NCBI GenBank assembly: GCA_022376925.1
Contig: JAIOJX010000026.1
Span: 254,445,330 to 254,509,329 of the forward strand
DNA: 64,000 nt
DNA from: Tragulus kanchil
Lineage: Eukaryota > Chordata > Mammalia > Artiodactyla > Tragulidae
Reading direction: 5' to 3'
Part shown: in pieces, positions 21,530 to 33,340 of the stretch
Position numbering within the stretch: the stretch's first letter is position 1
How the letters are laid out: each line of letters starts with the position of its first letter
Notes under the pieces: generated by a model
Database searches by the model: none
Told to the model about the DNA's origin: nothing
Seen by the model: only the letters and a program-made list of their open reading frames with translations
Made by a program: the position numbers and the translations under genes

Positions 21530-22011
21530 GTTAGTGACTCTTTGTTCTTCTTCTAGTCAGCCAGTTACTTATCTCCACAGCAGCCTTGAAATCCCAGTTT
21601 CTATTTCCTACACAAAGCCCAAGATTATAAGCCTCTCTGATGTACTATCTTAAAGAACCAATGTGTAAGTTTTGGTAGCAAGATTTTTGCATCATTAACA
21701 GTGATTATGGAGAACATGCTAATCCCCAGGAAAGCCCAGAATGTGCAGCTCTGTATTGTTTTCTGGGAGTGAATTCATATCAAAGGAGACCCACAGGTAG
21801 ACAAGGGAGTCCTGGAAATATGCTCATGCATGGTCTGCTGTACTCACATGTGGTAGAAGATACAAAAAGCCACTGGAAGAGGTAAGTACTACCCTGCATG
21901 CTTCAGGATTCTTTAGCGGGGTTGTTACTGGAGTTGTATGTGAGGATTTATAGTAAAGAAAGGGAGTAAGTATCTGATTTGTTTTAAGTTGCTTAAAAAA
22001 AACATAGCACT

Positions 22012-22277
22012 GGGCTTCCCTGGTGGTCCAGTGGGTAAGGACACTGCCTTGCAGTGCAAGGGACGCTGGTTCGATCCCTGGCCTGGGAAGATCCAACGTG
22101 CCACAGAGCAGCTGGACTGATGTAGCCAACAACCGAGCCAGAGCTCTGGAGTGCATGCGCCCAGAGCCGGTGCTCTGCAACGAGAGAGGCCACTACGATG
22201 GGAGGCCCACACAGGCCAGAGAACAAAGATAAATGAATGAAGGATCAATAGAAAGACCAATTGAAGTGGCAAAAAAA
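22012..22277 (+). mobile_element. CHR-type SINE
   Basis: Starts 'gggcttccctggtggtccag' and contains 'ggttcgatccctggcctggg', 'cagagctctggagtgcatgc', 'ccggtgctctgcaacgagag' and 'gatgggaggcccacacaggc'. Flanked by 'catagcac' on both sides, a probable target duplication. Confidence 0.88.
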
Positions 22278-22299
22278 CCACCATAGCACATACACACTA

Positions 22300-22650
22300 T
22301 GCTCTGCTACCACGGTCTGTTGTTCTGAAGGGTAGTTGCACTGGTTAGTTTTCCTTCCTCCCTGTTCTATTCTCTGCCTTGCTCTCTGCCCTGGGAGGAG
22401 AACCTGGATTGACTGCATCATCAGCTGCCTGGCCCTCTGGCTTCCAGGTGGTTCTGATCCATAGTAATCAATACCTGAGGTCAAAGGGCAAGGAGAGGCT
22501 GATGTCTATTCTCCTGCTCTCTCCCTACTCGGGGTTCTGGGAGTGTTGCATTCATGGCAGCCCCTCTTCCACACCTGTGCTCTTCCCAGATTCATAACCC
22601 TGTTCCTGGCTGAGGGCGCCTTCTTGGAAAGAGCCTAACTGATACAACAG
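22300..22650. other. Possible old interspersed repeat, family not named
   Basis: The end 'gagcctaactgatacaac' (22635 region) and the C/T-rich middle remind me of ancient mammalian repeats whose 3' end reads 'taactgatac', but I cannot assign a family. No coding signal. It recurs at about 23433-23783 by duplication 9. Confidence 0.25.
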
Positions 22651-23144
22651 TCACCTGCCCACAACTGAAAAATTACATGAATCAAAGATAGGCTGCGTCT
22701 ATGTTTTGCTCTAGTGTCTTCCACTGAGCAACCCCCACCCTGCTAAAACCTGTACTACTTAGGGGAGATTGTAAGGATTGAGAAGGGCAATAATAGAAAT
22801 TTTCTGTTACTTTTTGCCCATGCCTTGATTTTCCCCATTTCAGAAAGATCACAAACTTGAGTGGAACAATGGAAGCTTCCTCCTGGCAGTTATTTTACAC
22901 ACAGATGAAAGTCTAAAGGAGACCCACAGGTAGACAAGGGAGTCCTGGAAATATGCTCATGCATGGTCTGCTGTACTCACATGTGGTAGAAGATACAAAA
23001 AGCCACTGGAAGAGGTAAGTACTACCCTGCATGCTTCAGGATTCTTTAGCGGGGTTGTTACTGGAGTTGTATGTGAGGATTTATAGTAAAGAAAGGGAGT
23101 AAGTATCTGATTTGTTTTAAGTTGCTTAAAAAAAACATAGCACT

Positions 23145-23410
23145 GGGCTTCCCTGGTGGTCCAGTGGGTAAGGACACTGCCTTGCAGTGCAAGGGACGCT
23201 GGTTCGATCCCTGGCCTGGGAAGATCCAACGTGCCACAGAGCAGCTGGACTGATGTAGCCAACAACCGAGCCAGAGCTCTGGAGTGCATGCGCCCAGAGC
23301 CGGTGCTCTGCAACGAGAGAGGCCACTACGATGGGAGGCCCACACAGGCCAGAGAACAAAGATAAATGAATGAAGGATCAATAGAAAGACCAATTGAAGT
23401 GGCAAAAAAA
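23145..23410 (+). mobile_element. CHR-type SINE (duplicate of 22012-22277)
   Basis: Second copy created by tandem duplication 9. Confidence 0.88.
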
Positions 23411-24047
23411 CCACCATAGCACATACACACTATGCTCTGCTACCACGGTCTGTTGTTCTGAAGGGTAGTTGCACTGGTTAGTTTTCCTTCCTCCCTGTTC
23501 TATTCTCTGCCTTGCTCTCTGCCCTGGGAGGAGAACCTGGATTGACTGCATCATCAGCTGCCTGGCCCTCTGGCTTCCAGGTGGTTCTGATCCATAGTAA
23601 TCAATACCTGAGGTCAAAGGGCAAGGAGAGGCTGATGTCTATTCTCCTGCTCTCTCCCTACTCGGGGTTCTGGGAGTGTTGCATTCATGGCAGCCCCTCT
23701 TCCACACCTGTGCTCTTCCCAGATTCATAACCCTGTTCCTGGCTGAGGGCGCCTTCTTGGAAAGAGCCTAACTGATACAACAGTCACCTGCCCACAACTG
23801 AAAAATTACATGAATCAAAGATAGGCTGCGTCTATGTTTTGCTCTAGTGTCTTCCACTGAGCAACCCCCACCCTGCTAAAACCTGTACTACTTAGGGGAG
23901 ATTGTAAGGATTGAGAAGGGCAATAATAGAAATTTTCTGTTACTTTTTGCCCATGCCTTGATTTTTTTTCCCCCCATTTCAGAAAGATCACAAACTTGAG
24001 TGGAACAATGGAAGCTTCCTCCTGGCAGTTATTTTACACACAGATGA

Positions 24048-27000
24048 CTAGGCTACACCAGGAACAAATGTCTGAAGCTGCTGCTTCCCTTACTCCTACA
24101 AATTACCTCCTCAGAAAAGAGCTGTGCAACTGTGGCTTGCTTCCGCTCAACTCAATCAAGCTGTGTTAAGTATCTTTGATGGTTTATTGGTGTCATTTAA
24201 AAAAAAAAAAGGAGTGAATATCTAGGGAGGCTTGTATGGCCATGTGTTAGTGTTATGTATTGTCTGTGTTAGATTTTACTTGTTCTTCTGTTTAAAAACA
24301 CTCTGGATTCCCTTGATGTCATTACTGATGCAAAACCACATTTTAAAAAAAGATTGTTTAACTCTTGGCAGGAAAAGTAGCTCACCTGATCTCTGCACAT
24401 TTTTCAAAACGGCTTGAGTTGCCTGTTCACACCATCTCATGCTTCCCTTTCCAGTTGCTGAATGCTCATAGCAGATCCCACAAGCCTGTGGATGATATTG
24501 TCTGTCACATCTAAGTGACAATTCTAAGTGCTTTTCTCTGGAAAGGCAAATTCTTCTGGGAGTTAAAAGCAATAAATGCCAAAAACTTGTTTCTCAGATG
24601 TTTGGAGTTTAATAAAACAGGATGTGTGCACTGCTAGGTAATACCAATGTTCATTTTTAAGCTGTCCTTATGTTACCATATATGTGCCTACAACACTACC
24701 TTATGTTACTTTGCCTTTCTGTTTGCCTACATTTCTGTGCAGAATTCTTAGGACTGCAGACTTTATAAAGCCCATTTTTAAAATAGTCACAACAAAAGAA
24801 AGATCTTTTTAAAAAAAATTTTTTTCAAGTCCCCAGGCAATAGTATTCAGGTAGGAGCAAAGAATTACATTTGAGATTCAAAAGTAATGAGGTTTATAGG
24901 AATTTCAAACAAGGCCCTGTACTTCATATTTGAGAATTTCTTTGTATAAATGTACTTAATGTCCTCTCATTGTATTAAAATAGCAGCTTAAAGAGAAATG
25001 GATGAAGTGCTTTGGGTTTTGTTTTAGTTTTAAATACATTGAATTTCTTATAAAAGAAAACAAACAAAAAAAAAGAGCAGAGGAGGCTTAGCTCAGCGTC
25101 ATTGTGCTGACCTGGAGCGTCACTGTGCTGGCCTGTGCTGCTGTCCAGGTAGGGGCCTTGGTGGTAGGTGTTGCGTGTATCTCAAGAATTTTCCTACAAA
25201 GACGCCTCCATCACAGGAGGATACTGGGTAAGGAAAAATCTGGATAAAAAGAGGGTAGGGGCTCCTTTGACAGTGACTAAAAAATTAAAACAATTAAAGA
25301 TATAAATGATCTCTACAGTATCCATTGTATTTAAGCCACAAACAATGGTGATGTTGAGATGAATAGCTATTTTCAGCCCTGGGTCTGCAAAAGCCAGACT
25401 TTGGGAGGCTGATGGTTTGAGTCAGCAGGTACTCTCTGGGTTTCTGCAGTAACCTTGGAGGCTATTGACCCCCTCCTGCCTCAGAGGGTCAGAAGACAGC
25501 ACTTGCTCAGCCCTTGATCTGTCTCGAGTTCACCATTAACAATGTCAGCCATGTACAGGAGGGAAGGAAGAAGCACCACCCCTGCTCTTAGAAACATCTA
25601 AGATGTCAGATACAATCCAAAGTGAGCCCACAAGAGCTAGGTCCGTATAAAGAAAATGTTTGCCAACACTATTAGATTGGCCAGAGGTGCAGCCTAAAGG
25701 AGTTCATTTTCATCCTCTGTATCATCTTTCTAGGACAGGTGTGTAATCAAAATGATTTTGAGTTCAGTCTACCAGAAAGCCCTTCTCCATGCCCATGTCT
25801 AGAAACATGTTTATTATAGTCATGAAGTCCATGTTATTGCCTTTCAATTGTATTATATTATAAGTTAATTTAGCAGTTAGTGGTTCCATGAAACTATATT
25901 CACTGTGCACCCTACCAGATACCTGGGTGAAGGGATATAATAATCAAAAACAGTTCCCAACCTCAGATTTGCCATCTGTCTGAGAAAAGCAATCATAATC
26001 AGATAATATGGCTGAAGGAAATGAATAAGTTCAGGGCCCAAAATACAAAGTAACACAGTACATATTGACTTCACTGGAGCCAAAGTAGACACCACGTTAA
26101 AGAGAAATGGATGAAGTGCTTTGGGTTTTGTTTTAGTTTTAAATACATTGAATTTCTTATAAAAGAAAACAAACAAAAAAAAAGAGCAGAGGAGGCTTAG
26201 CTCAGCGTCATTGTGCTGACCTGGAGCGTCACTGTGCTGGCCTGTGCTGCTGTCCAGGTAGGGGCCTTGGTGGTAGGTGTTGCGTGTATCTCAAGAATTT
26301 TCCTACAAAGACGCCTCCATCACAGGAGGATACTGGGTAAGGAAAAATCTGGATAAAAAGAGGGTAGGGGCTCCTTTGACAGTGACTAAAAAATTAAAAC
26401 AATTAAAGATATAAATGATCTCTACAGTATCCATTGTATTTAAGCCACAAACAATGGTGATGTTGAGATGAATAGCTATTTTCAGCCCTGGGTCTGCAAA
26501 AGCCAGACTTTGGGAGGCTGATGGTTTGAGTCAGCAGGTACTCTCTGGGTTTCTGCAGTAACCTTGGAGGCTATTGACCCCCTCCTGCCTCAGAGGGTCA
26601 GAAGACAGCACTTGCTCAGCCCTTGATCTGTCTCGAGTTCACCATTAACAATGTCAGCCATGTACAGGAGGGAAGGAAGAAGCACCACCCCTGCTCTTAG
26701 AAACATCTAAGATGTCAGATACAATCCAAAGTGAGCCCACAAGAGCTAGGTCCGTATAAAGAAAATGTTTGCCAACACTATTAGATTGGCCAGAGGTGCA
26801 GCCTAAAGGAGTTCATTTTCATCCTCTGTATCATCTTTCTAGGACAGGTGTGTAATCAAAATGATTTTGAGTTCAGTCTACCAGAAAGCCCTTCTCCATG
26901 CCCATGTCTAGAAACATGTTTATTATAGTCATGAAGTCCATGTTATTGCCTTTCAATTGTATTATATTATAAGTTAATTTAGCAGTTAGTGGTTCCATGA

Positions 27001-27403
27001 AACTATATTCACTGTGCACCCTACCAGATACCTGGGTGAAGGGATATAATAATCAAAAACAGTTCCCAACCTCAGATTTGCCATCTGTCTGAGAAAAGCA
27101 ATCATAATCAGATAATATGGCTGAAGGAAATGAATAAGTTCAGGGCCCAAAATACAAAGTAACACAGTACATATTGACTTCACTGGAGCCAAAGTAGACA
27201 ACCACGTTACTAATCAGAATAGGATCGAGATCCCCAAAAATGACTGTCAACTAATCATGTTGATATAAGCTGTGTCTCTCAAGCAAAACCCAACCCTCTT
27301 ATCAGGTCCATCCAAACAGCTGCAGTTTTATTCCTCTTCTTCATGCTGGCTGGAATGCCTATTTTAGATAAATGGAATATTGAGCTTTAAGATAAATACA
27401 GTT

Positions 27404-27409
<6 letters not shown>
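24048..27409. other. Unique DNA, no gene or clear repeat
   Basis: Nothing recognised except a short 21-bp dimer at 25095-25136 ('agcgtcattgtgctgacctg' followed by 'agcgtcactgtgctggcctg') and an A-rich stretch near 24189-24200. Duplication 10 occupies 24988-27209. The antisense 99- and 71-codon frames near 25877 and 26986 are the same sequence seen twice. Confidence 0.5.
24988..27209 (+). repeat. Tandem duplication 10 (period 1109 bp)
   Basis: Copy A is 24988-26096 and copy B 26097-27206, sharing 'tta' at the junction. One base differs near the end of copy A ('agacaccacg' against 'agacaaccacg'). No repeats inside, which shows that duplication is not driven by any repeat family. Confidence 0.95.

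Positions 27410-27453
<44 letters not shown>
27410..27453. repeat. (TA)n microsatellite
   Basis: About 21 uninterrupted TA units. Confidence 0.95.
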
Positions 27454-27456
<3 letters not shown>

Positions 27457-27504
27457 TCTTTATGTCTTTCATACTTGATACATGTTCATCCAAAAATTAG
27501 GTAA

Positions 27505-27717
27505 CAGTTTTCAAACTATGCTCTAAGGACCTCCTACATCAAAATCAACTGGAGAATTATTAAATTAAATTATTAAATTAAATTATTAAATTAAATTCTC
27601 TGTGCTGCACCAAGCCTAAGACTTACTAAACTAAACTATCTGGGGGAACAGGCCAAGAATCTTATTTTTAGTACATATTCAGGTTATGCTCCACCACCAA
27701 CAGTTTGAGGACAACTG
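27505..27717 (+). mobile_element. MER5-type hAT MITE with internal AT minisatellite
   Basis: Terminal inverted repeats 'cagttttcaaac' (27505) and 'gtttgaggacaactg' (27703-27717) fit the hAT-Charlie MER5 pattern. Internal matches are 'tcaaaatcaactggagaatt' and 'gccaagaatcttatttttag'. Non-autonomous DNA transposon remnant. In the middle, 27556-27597 holds three near-perfect 15-bp units of 'attaaattaaattat' type absent from the family consensus as I know it. Confidence 0.75.
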
Positions 27718-28287
27718 GTTAAGGGTATGTACTGATTTTTTTCAGGGTGGTGGCATCTTCCTAACTCTATTCTTATTGATGAAATGCATATTAAGAATCC
27801 TTCTTCTCATTTATGTTATTTTATTTTTGTAGATTGTAAGAATTCTTAGCACCTGCCTCCTGACTCTACTCCCAGCTCATGGATTTCTATGGAATCCCTG
27901 GATGGGCTACAAGACAGGCTTAAAAAGCCTGTGCATGTATATACAAAGTGGTATGAAATTGTATGCTTTATTTCTGGGATATGAATCTATAGATACCTCC
28001 AGATTATAAACGAGGCTCCAGGACTCAAATGGTTGACCCACTGCTTTCTAGAACTGAGACCTTATATGTAAACTCTAGGTCCCCATTACTGAAATTAGGT
28101 TTCCCTCTGACATACACGGAACACTAAGCAACCAGAACAACAGAAATAACAAGCTGCGTAATAAAATGAACAGACATTTATTGAGCCTCCTAGGTGACAA
28201 CAATAAAGTGAACACATAGGCATTCTTCACGGAACTCTTCAGCTCTTTAGGGAGAAAATAATGGTATCTCTGTGTAAGTCTCTAATA

Positions 28288-28425
28288 GAAATAACAAGAA
28301 TTTATTGAGCACTTACTCTTTGCCAAGTAGTATTCTAAGCACTTCACATATAGTAGCTAATTTAAATCTTACAACAGCTTTATAAGTGAGTTCCATTATT
28401 ACCCCCATTTTATAGATAAGGTATG
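28288..28425 (-). repeat. MIR SINE, antisense
   Basis: 'aatttattgagcacttactc', 'ctaagcacttcacatatagt', 'cttacaacagctttataagt' and 'acccccattttatagataag' are the reverse complement of the MIR 3' half. Duplicated at 29372-29509. Confidence 0.85.
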
Positions 28426-28464
28426 GAGACCTTTCATAAAGTCCTCTTCCCTTCTCTCTGCATC

Positions 28465-28655
28465 CTAATGATAATAATAAGAACAGTAGTGATAATAGCT
28501 AACTTTCATTGAACTCATTACATGCCAGGCACCACTCTGAGCGCTCATTTTATAGAAAAAGAACTTGAGGCACAAAGTCACTTTCTTAAAGTCAACCAGC
28601 CGGTATTAGAGCTGAATTCAAACTCAGGTCTAGCTAAAGGACCCACACCCAGCCA
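28465..28655 (-). repeat. MIR SINE, antisense (second element)
   Basis: 'atgccaggcaccactctgag', 'cttgaggcacaaagtcactt' and 'gagctgaattcaaactcagg' give an almost complete reversed MIR next to the previous one. Duplicated at 29549-29739. Confidence 0.85.
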
Positions 28656-29371
28656 TGATTTCTAATCATGAGTTCTAGATTCTTGCTTACTAAATAATTA
28701 CTGATTCCATGAGCCTTAGTTTCTGTGGATGCCCACCTCTAGTCTAATGAATTGCTTTTCTTTCATCATTTCAAAGCTGAATTTCCATCACAGGCTTCCA
28801 GGAGTGGCCCCCTAGGTTCCACAAATGTTTCTATGGCCAGCTCAGGCTGCTGAAGAGTCCTGGGTGACAGTGTCCCCAGACACCTCTCTCTGCCAGGTTC
28901 CCAGACCACACAAAATCACACCAGCTGCTCCAGGGTGTCCGGGCTCTCAGATGCCTTTACCATCACAGACACCATAGGACCTGCAGCCCTGCTCGCTGGC
29001 AGAGGAACTGAGCAGTATCACATTTCCAATATTGCCTCTGCGTAAAGCTGAGACCATTCAGAACCCGGTTAAAAAAACACAGTCACGACTCTCCTTGGGA
29101 CCGGAGCTGTTGATTTTGTTAGGTGAGATCACTAGAGGAATATAAAAAAACGATTTAGAGCTCCAGGTGGACAACAATAAATTTTTAAAACCCACATACA
29201 CGGAACACTAAGCAACCAGAACAACAGAAATAACAAGCTGCGTAATAAAATGAACAGACATTTATTGAGCCTCCTAGGTGACAACAATAAAGTGAACACA
29301 TAGGCATTCTTCACGGAACTCTTCAGCTCTTTAGGGAGAAAATAATGGTATCTCTGTGTAAGTCTCTAATA

Positions 29372-29509
29372 GAAATAACAAGAATTTATTGAGCACTTAC
29401 TCTTTGCCAAGTAGTATTCTAAGCACTTCACATATAGTAGCTAATTTAAATCTTACAACAGCTTTATAAGTGAGTTCCATTATTACCCCCATTTTATAGA
29501 TAAGGTATG
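29372..29509 (-). repeat. MIR (duplicate of 28288-28425)
   Basis: Second copy from duplication 11. Confidence 0.85.
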
Positions 29510-29548
29510 GAGACCTTTCATAAAGTCCTCTTCCCTTCTCTCTGCATC

Positions 29549-29739
29549 CTAATGATAATAATAAGAACAGTAGTGATAATAGCTAACTTTCATTGAACTC
29601 ATTACATGCCAGGCACCACTCTGAGCGCTCATTTTATAGAAAAAGAACTTGAGGCACAAAGTCACTTTCTTAAAGTCAACCAGCCGGTATTAGAGCTGAA
29701 TTCAAACTCAGGTCTAGCTAAAGGACCCACACCCAGCCA
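29549..29739 (-). repeat. MIR (duplicate of 28465-28655)
   Basis: Second copy from duplication 11. Confidence 0.85.
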
Positions 29740-30233
29740 TGATTTCTAATCATGAGTTCTAGATTCTTGCTTACTAAATAATTACTGATTCCATGAGCCT
29801 TAGTTTCTGTGGATGCCCACCTCTAGTCTAATGAATTGCTTTTCTTTCATCATTTCAAAGCTGAATTTCCATCACAGGCTTCCAGGAGTGGCCCCCTAGG
29901 TTCCACAAATGTTTCTATGGCCAGCTCAGGCTGCTGAAGAGTCCTGGGTGACAGTGTCCCCAGACACCCTCTCTCTGCCAGGTTCCCAGACCACACAAAA
30001 TCACACCAGCTGCTCCAGGGTGTCCGGGCTCTCAGATGCCTTTACCATCACAGACACCATAGGACCTGCAGCCCTGCTCGCTGGCAGAGGAACTGAGCAG
30101 TATCACATTTCCAATATTGCCTCTGCGTAAAGCTGAGACCATTCAGAACCCGGTTAAAAAAACACAGTCACGACTCTCCTTGGGACCGGAGCTGTTGATT
30201 TTGTTAGGTGAGATCACTAGAGGAATATAAAAC

Positions 30234-31180
30234 GAAAGAGAAAGAGTGGCAAAGAGGAAAAACAATAGGTGGGTAGAAAGGGTCATATAAAAGTCACGAA
30301 GCGGTGGAGAACAGCCTAGCCACAGCATTCCGCTCAGTTTAAACCTAGGGTTTAAAAGACAAAGGAATTATCAGTCTCTACTTGTTTCTGTTCCTTTCCA
30401 ACTAAAACATGTTTACTTGCACGGTGGCTTTTCATTCTGTGTGTGTGTGTCTATAAAAGAAACGAAACTATGACTCCCTTAAAAATCCTGACAGCAGCCG
30501 ACGCAGCAAAGGTTTTGTGTTCAAAGTACACACCGTCCATAAGGCTAACCATCTATTGACGCTGGGCTTTCAATGTTATGCAAGACTTTTTCCTTCCTTT
30601 CTCAGCCACTGAGTGACTGTGCTGATTCAACATTTTATAGACACATAAATTATCCTTTAGAGGCTGTGCCGAGAATGTGTGCCTCCCTGGGCCAGTTTCT
30701 TATTGAAATCAGATGATGCAGAAAGTATGCTCTCGCATTTCAGGGAGAGGCTGCCCCCTAGTGAAAATTTTCAGCTACACAGTCAATCAACAAATTTGTT
30801 ACTGCAAATACTGCAGAGGTTTCTTGACACAAAGGAGCAATGTTGTTCAGTTCCCAAGGAAGTGACAGCACTGTGTAACTTAACCATCAATCAACCGTTG
30901 CTTTTCTTTCAACTTCCCCCCAGCCTATTTTTGGTATGGTTCAGTGTTCTGTAAAGTTTTCTTTGATAATTTAAGATGTCCCTGTTAAATATACACACAA
31001 GGTCTTTTCAAAGCCAATAAAAATGTTTCCATGGAACTCAGGGTACGATGTTGATGACCAGAGTCCTTTCCTTGTTGTTTTGACACTGAGTTGTATGTGT
31101 ATTTTCATTTCCATTTTTTTGGATTGTTTTGTGGTATTTTTTTTCCTGTCTAGGATGACTATGCAAAGTAAATAATATTT
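30234..31180. other. Unique DNA, no gene seen
   Basis: One of the few stretches present once only. A small GT run lies at 30438-30451. The section 30480-30560 has several CpGs and motif-like words ('ttcaaagtac', 'gccgacgcag') in an AT-rich setting; see findings. A 91-codon frame at 30679-30954 has no other support. Confidence 0.45.
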
Positions 31181-31884
31181 TGCTTTTAGAAAGTAAGTAT
31201 ATGAGTATTGTAAATATCTTTTAGTGTTGAATGTCTAGATTTTAAATCTGTCTAATATTCATCCTCATGCAAGTCTAAGAGATTATTATTGAGACATTTT
31301 GAACAGTGTCTTACATAATAAGCCTTAAAAATGTCATTAAAACTATTATTACAGAATTATCAACTTTAGACAAAAATCATTTTGAAAGTCAAACAAGCAT
31401 ACAGTAGTGTTTTGTCCACAGACTCTTTCTCCATTGCTCACAGAAGTGAAATAGTTGCTATGACAAATATAAACTGTCTCTCCAATAAATGCTAGTATTT
31501 AGAAACTCGAAAATAGTGGCAAATTTGTCTTTCCTTGAGATTTTATTTTCCCATCCATCCCAACAATCTAATATCACTAGAAGGTATAATAAGTTGACTG
31601 AATTAACCTTTTTGAAACTTGTAAGACTTAAGGGTGAAAATTCAATGACTGTGAGCAATTATTATAACATCCAGGTGTTTGGAAACTCACTCCTCTCTAC
31701 TCTTCTAATTTCGTGCAGACATCATCCAAGATTAGAATCATTTTATTCAATTGATTCTGCCACGGATCTCAAGCTCTCTAGAATTGAAGTTCTTTTTGTT
31801 TCTCCTGCTCATGTAAATTAATGAATGCCCTCCATTTTGCAGGTAGCTAAGAACTAATCTGTGTGAAACTAATAACAATGCTGA

Positions 31885-31990
31885 GAGGCAGTAGTATATT
31901 CTCTTTAGAGGTTTGGCTCAGAGAAGTTGTGCCACCTTCCCAAGGACACACAGCTCATTATTGGCATCTGAATTCAAACCTTGGCCAACT
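31885..31990 (-). repeat. MIR fragment, antisense
   Basis: 'gtttggctcagagaagttgt' then 'ccttcccaaggacacacagc' and 'tctgaattcaaacc' match reversed MIR. Duplicated at 32965-33070. Confidence 0.65.
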
Positions 31991-32964
31991 TAAGCCAAGC
32001 TCTGTGCTGTTTCTCATCAAGGTTGTTCCACATCATGCCCTTGGCTTCTTGTTCATTAACTCTTAAAAGGCACAGGCCATGCTGTCACCATTTTAAAAGA
32101 GGAAATTCCATCAAGAAATAATCTAAACCAAGGAAGTACATACAAATGTCAGCATTTCTTTACTAAATCTATTGAGATGTTCTAAATTAAGGAAAGCTGC
32201 TCTCATTGATCCTTGGGAAGAATGAACGAGAGCCGTCCCTAAGGAAGAGAGAAGAACTGGTTTTCTTTTAGTGTTGAATGTCTAAATAATATTTTGCTTT
32301 TAGAAAGTAAGTATATGAAATCTTTTTTCTATTTAATTCATTCCTCATGCAAGTCTAAGAGATTATTATTGAGACATTTTGAACAGTGTCTTACATAATA
32401 AGCCTTAAAAATGTCATTAAAACTATTATTACAGAATTATCAACTTTAGACAAAAATCATTTTGAAAGTCAAACAAGCATACAGTAGTGTTTTGTCCACA
32501 GACTCTTTCTCCATTGCTCACAGAAGTGAAATAGTTGCTATGACAAATATAAACTGTCTCTCCAATAAATGCTAGTATTTAGAAACTCGAAAATAGTGGC
32601 AAATTTGTCTTTCCTTGAGATTTTATTTTCCCATCCATCCCAACAATCTAATATCACTAGAAGGTATAATAAGTTGACTGAATTAACCTTTTTGAAACTT
32701 GTAAGACTTAAGGGTGAAAATTCAATGACTGTGAGCAATTATTATAACATCCAGGTGTTTGGAAACTCACTCCTCTCTACTCTTCTAATTTCGTGCAGAC
32801 ATCATCCAAGATTAGAATCATTTTATTCAATTGATTCTGCCACGGATCTCAAGCTCTCTAGAATTGAAGTTCTTTTTGTTTCTCCTGCTCATGTAAATTA
32901 ATGAATGCCCTCCATTTTGCAGGTAGCTAAGAACTAATCTGTGTGAAACTAATAACAATGCTGA

Positions 32965-33070
32965 GAGGCAGTAGTATATTCTCTTTAGAGGTTTGGCTCA
33001 GAGAAGTTGTGCCACCTTCCCAAGGACACACAGCTCATTATTGGCATCTGAATTCAAACCTTGGCCAACT
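32965..33070 (-). repeat. MIR fragment (duplicate of 31885-31990)
   Basis: Second copy from duplication 12. Confidence 0.65.
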
Positions 33071-33340
33071 TAAGCCAAGCTCTGTGCTGTTTCTCATCAA
33101 GGTTGTTCCACATCATGCCCTTGGCTTCTTGTTCATTAACTCTTAAAAGGCACAGGCCATGCTGTCACCATTTTAAAAGAGGAAATTCCATCAAGAAATA
33201 ATCTAAACCAAGGAAGTACATACAAATGTCAGCATTTCTTTACTAAATCTATTGAGATGTTCTAAATTAAGGAAAGCTGCTCTCATTGATCCTTGGGAAG
33301 AATGAACGAGAGCCGTCCCTAAGGAAGAGAGAAGAACTGG

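Larger units (their letters stand above)
19660..21928 (+). repeat. Tandem duplication 8 (period 1129-1138 bp)
   Basis: Copy A is 19660-20797 and copy B 20798-21926. The first ~90 bases of copy B drop single bases relative to copy A: 'agcagctcttaaaagg' for 'agcagcttacaatttaaaagg', 'aagttcggc' for 'aagttccggc', 'gtgtagagtgg' for 'gtgtaagagtgg'. After that the copies agree. Confidence 0.95.
21782..24047 (+). repeat. Tandem duplication 9 (period 1133-1139 bp)
   Basis: Copy A is 21782-22908 and copy B 22915-24047, separated by six bases of filler or damaged sequence. Copy B has longer T and C runs near 23963-23976 than copy A near 22832. Overlaps duplication 8, so 21782-21926 and its partners occur three times (near 20653, 21782, 22915). 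Confidence 0.95.
28110..30233 (+). repeat. Tandem duplication 11 (period 1084 bp)
   Basis: Copy A is 28110-29153 and copy B 29194-30233. Roughly 40 bases (29154-29193) between them do not match copy B's continuation and look like junction filler or a badly degraded end. One base differs internally ('gacacctctctc' against 'gacaccctctctc'). Contains three MIR fragments. Confidence 0.93.
31181..33340 (+). repeat. Tandem duplication 12 (period 1080 bp)
   Basis: Copy A ends at 32260 and copy B ends at 33340, both with 'gagagaagaactgg'. The first 80 bases of copy B (32261-32340) are rearranged: words found in copy A at 31218-31238 now come before words found at 31170-31204. From 32343 the copies agree. 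A 110-codon open frame appears in both, by duplication. Confidence 0.93.

Noticed and set aside
27410..27453. TA run as an origin or promoter element
   Set aside because: A plain microsatellite with no associated feature.
31489..31821. 110-codon frame present twice (31489, 32569)
   Set aside because: No domain, no splice context and AT-rich composition; both copies come from duplication 12.
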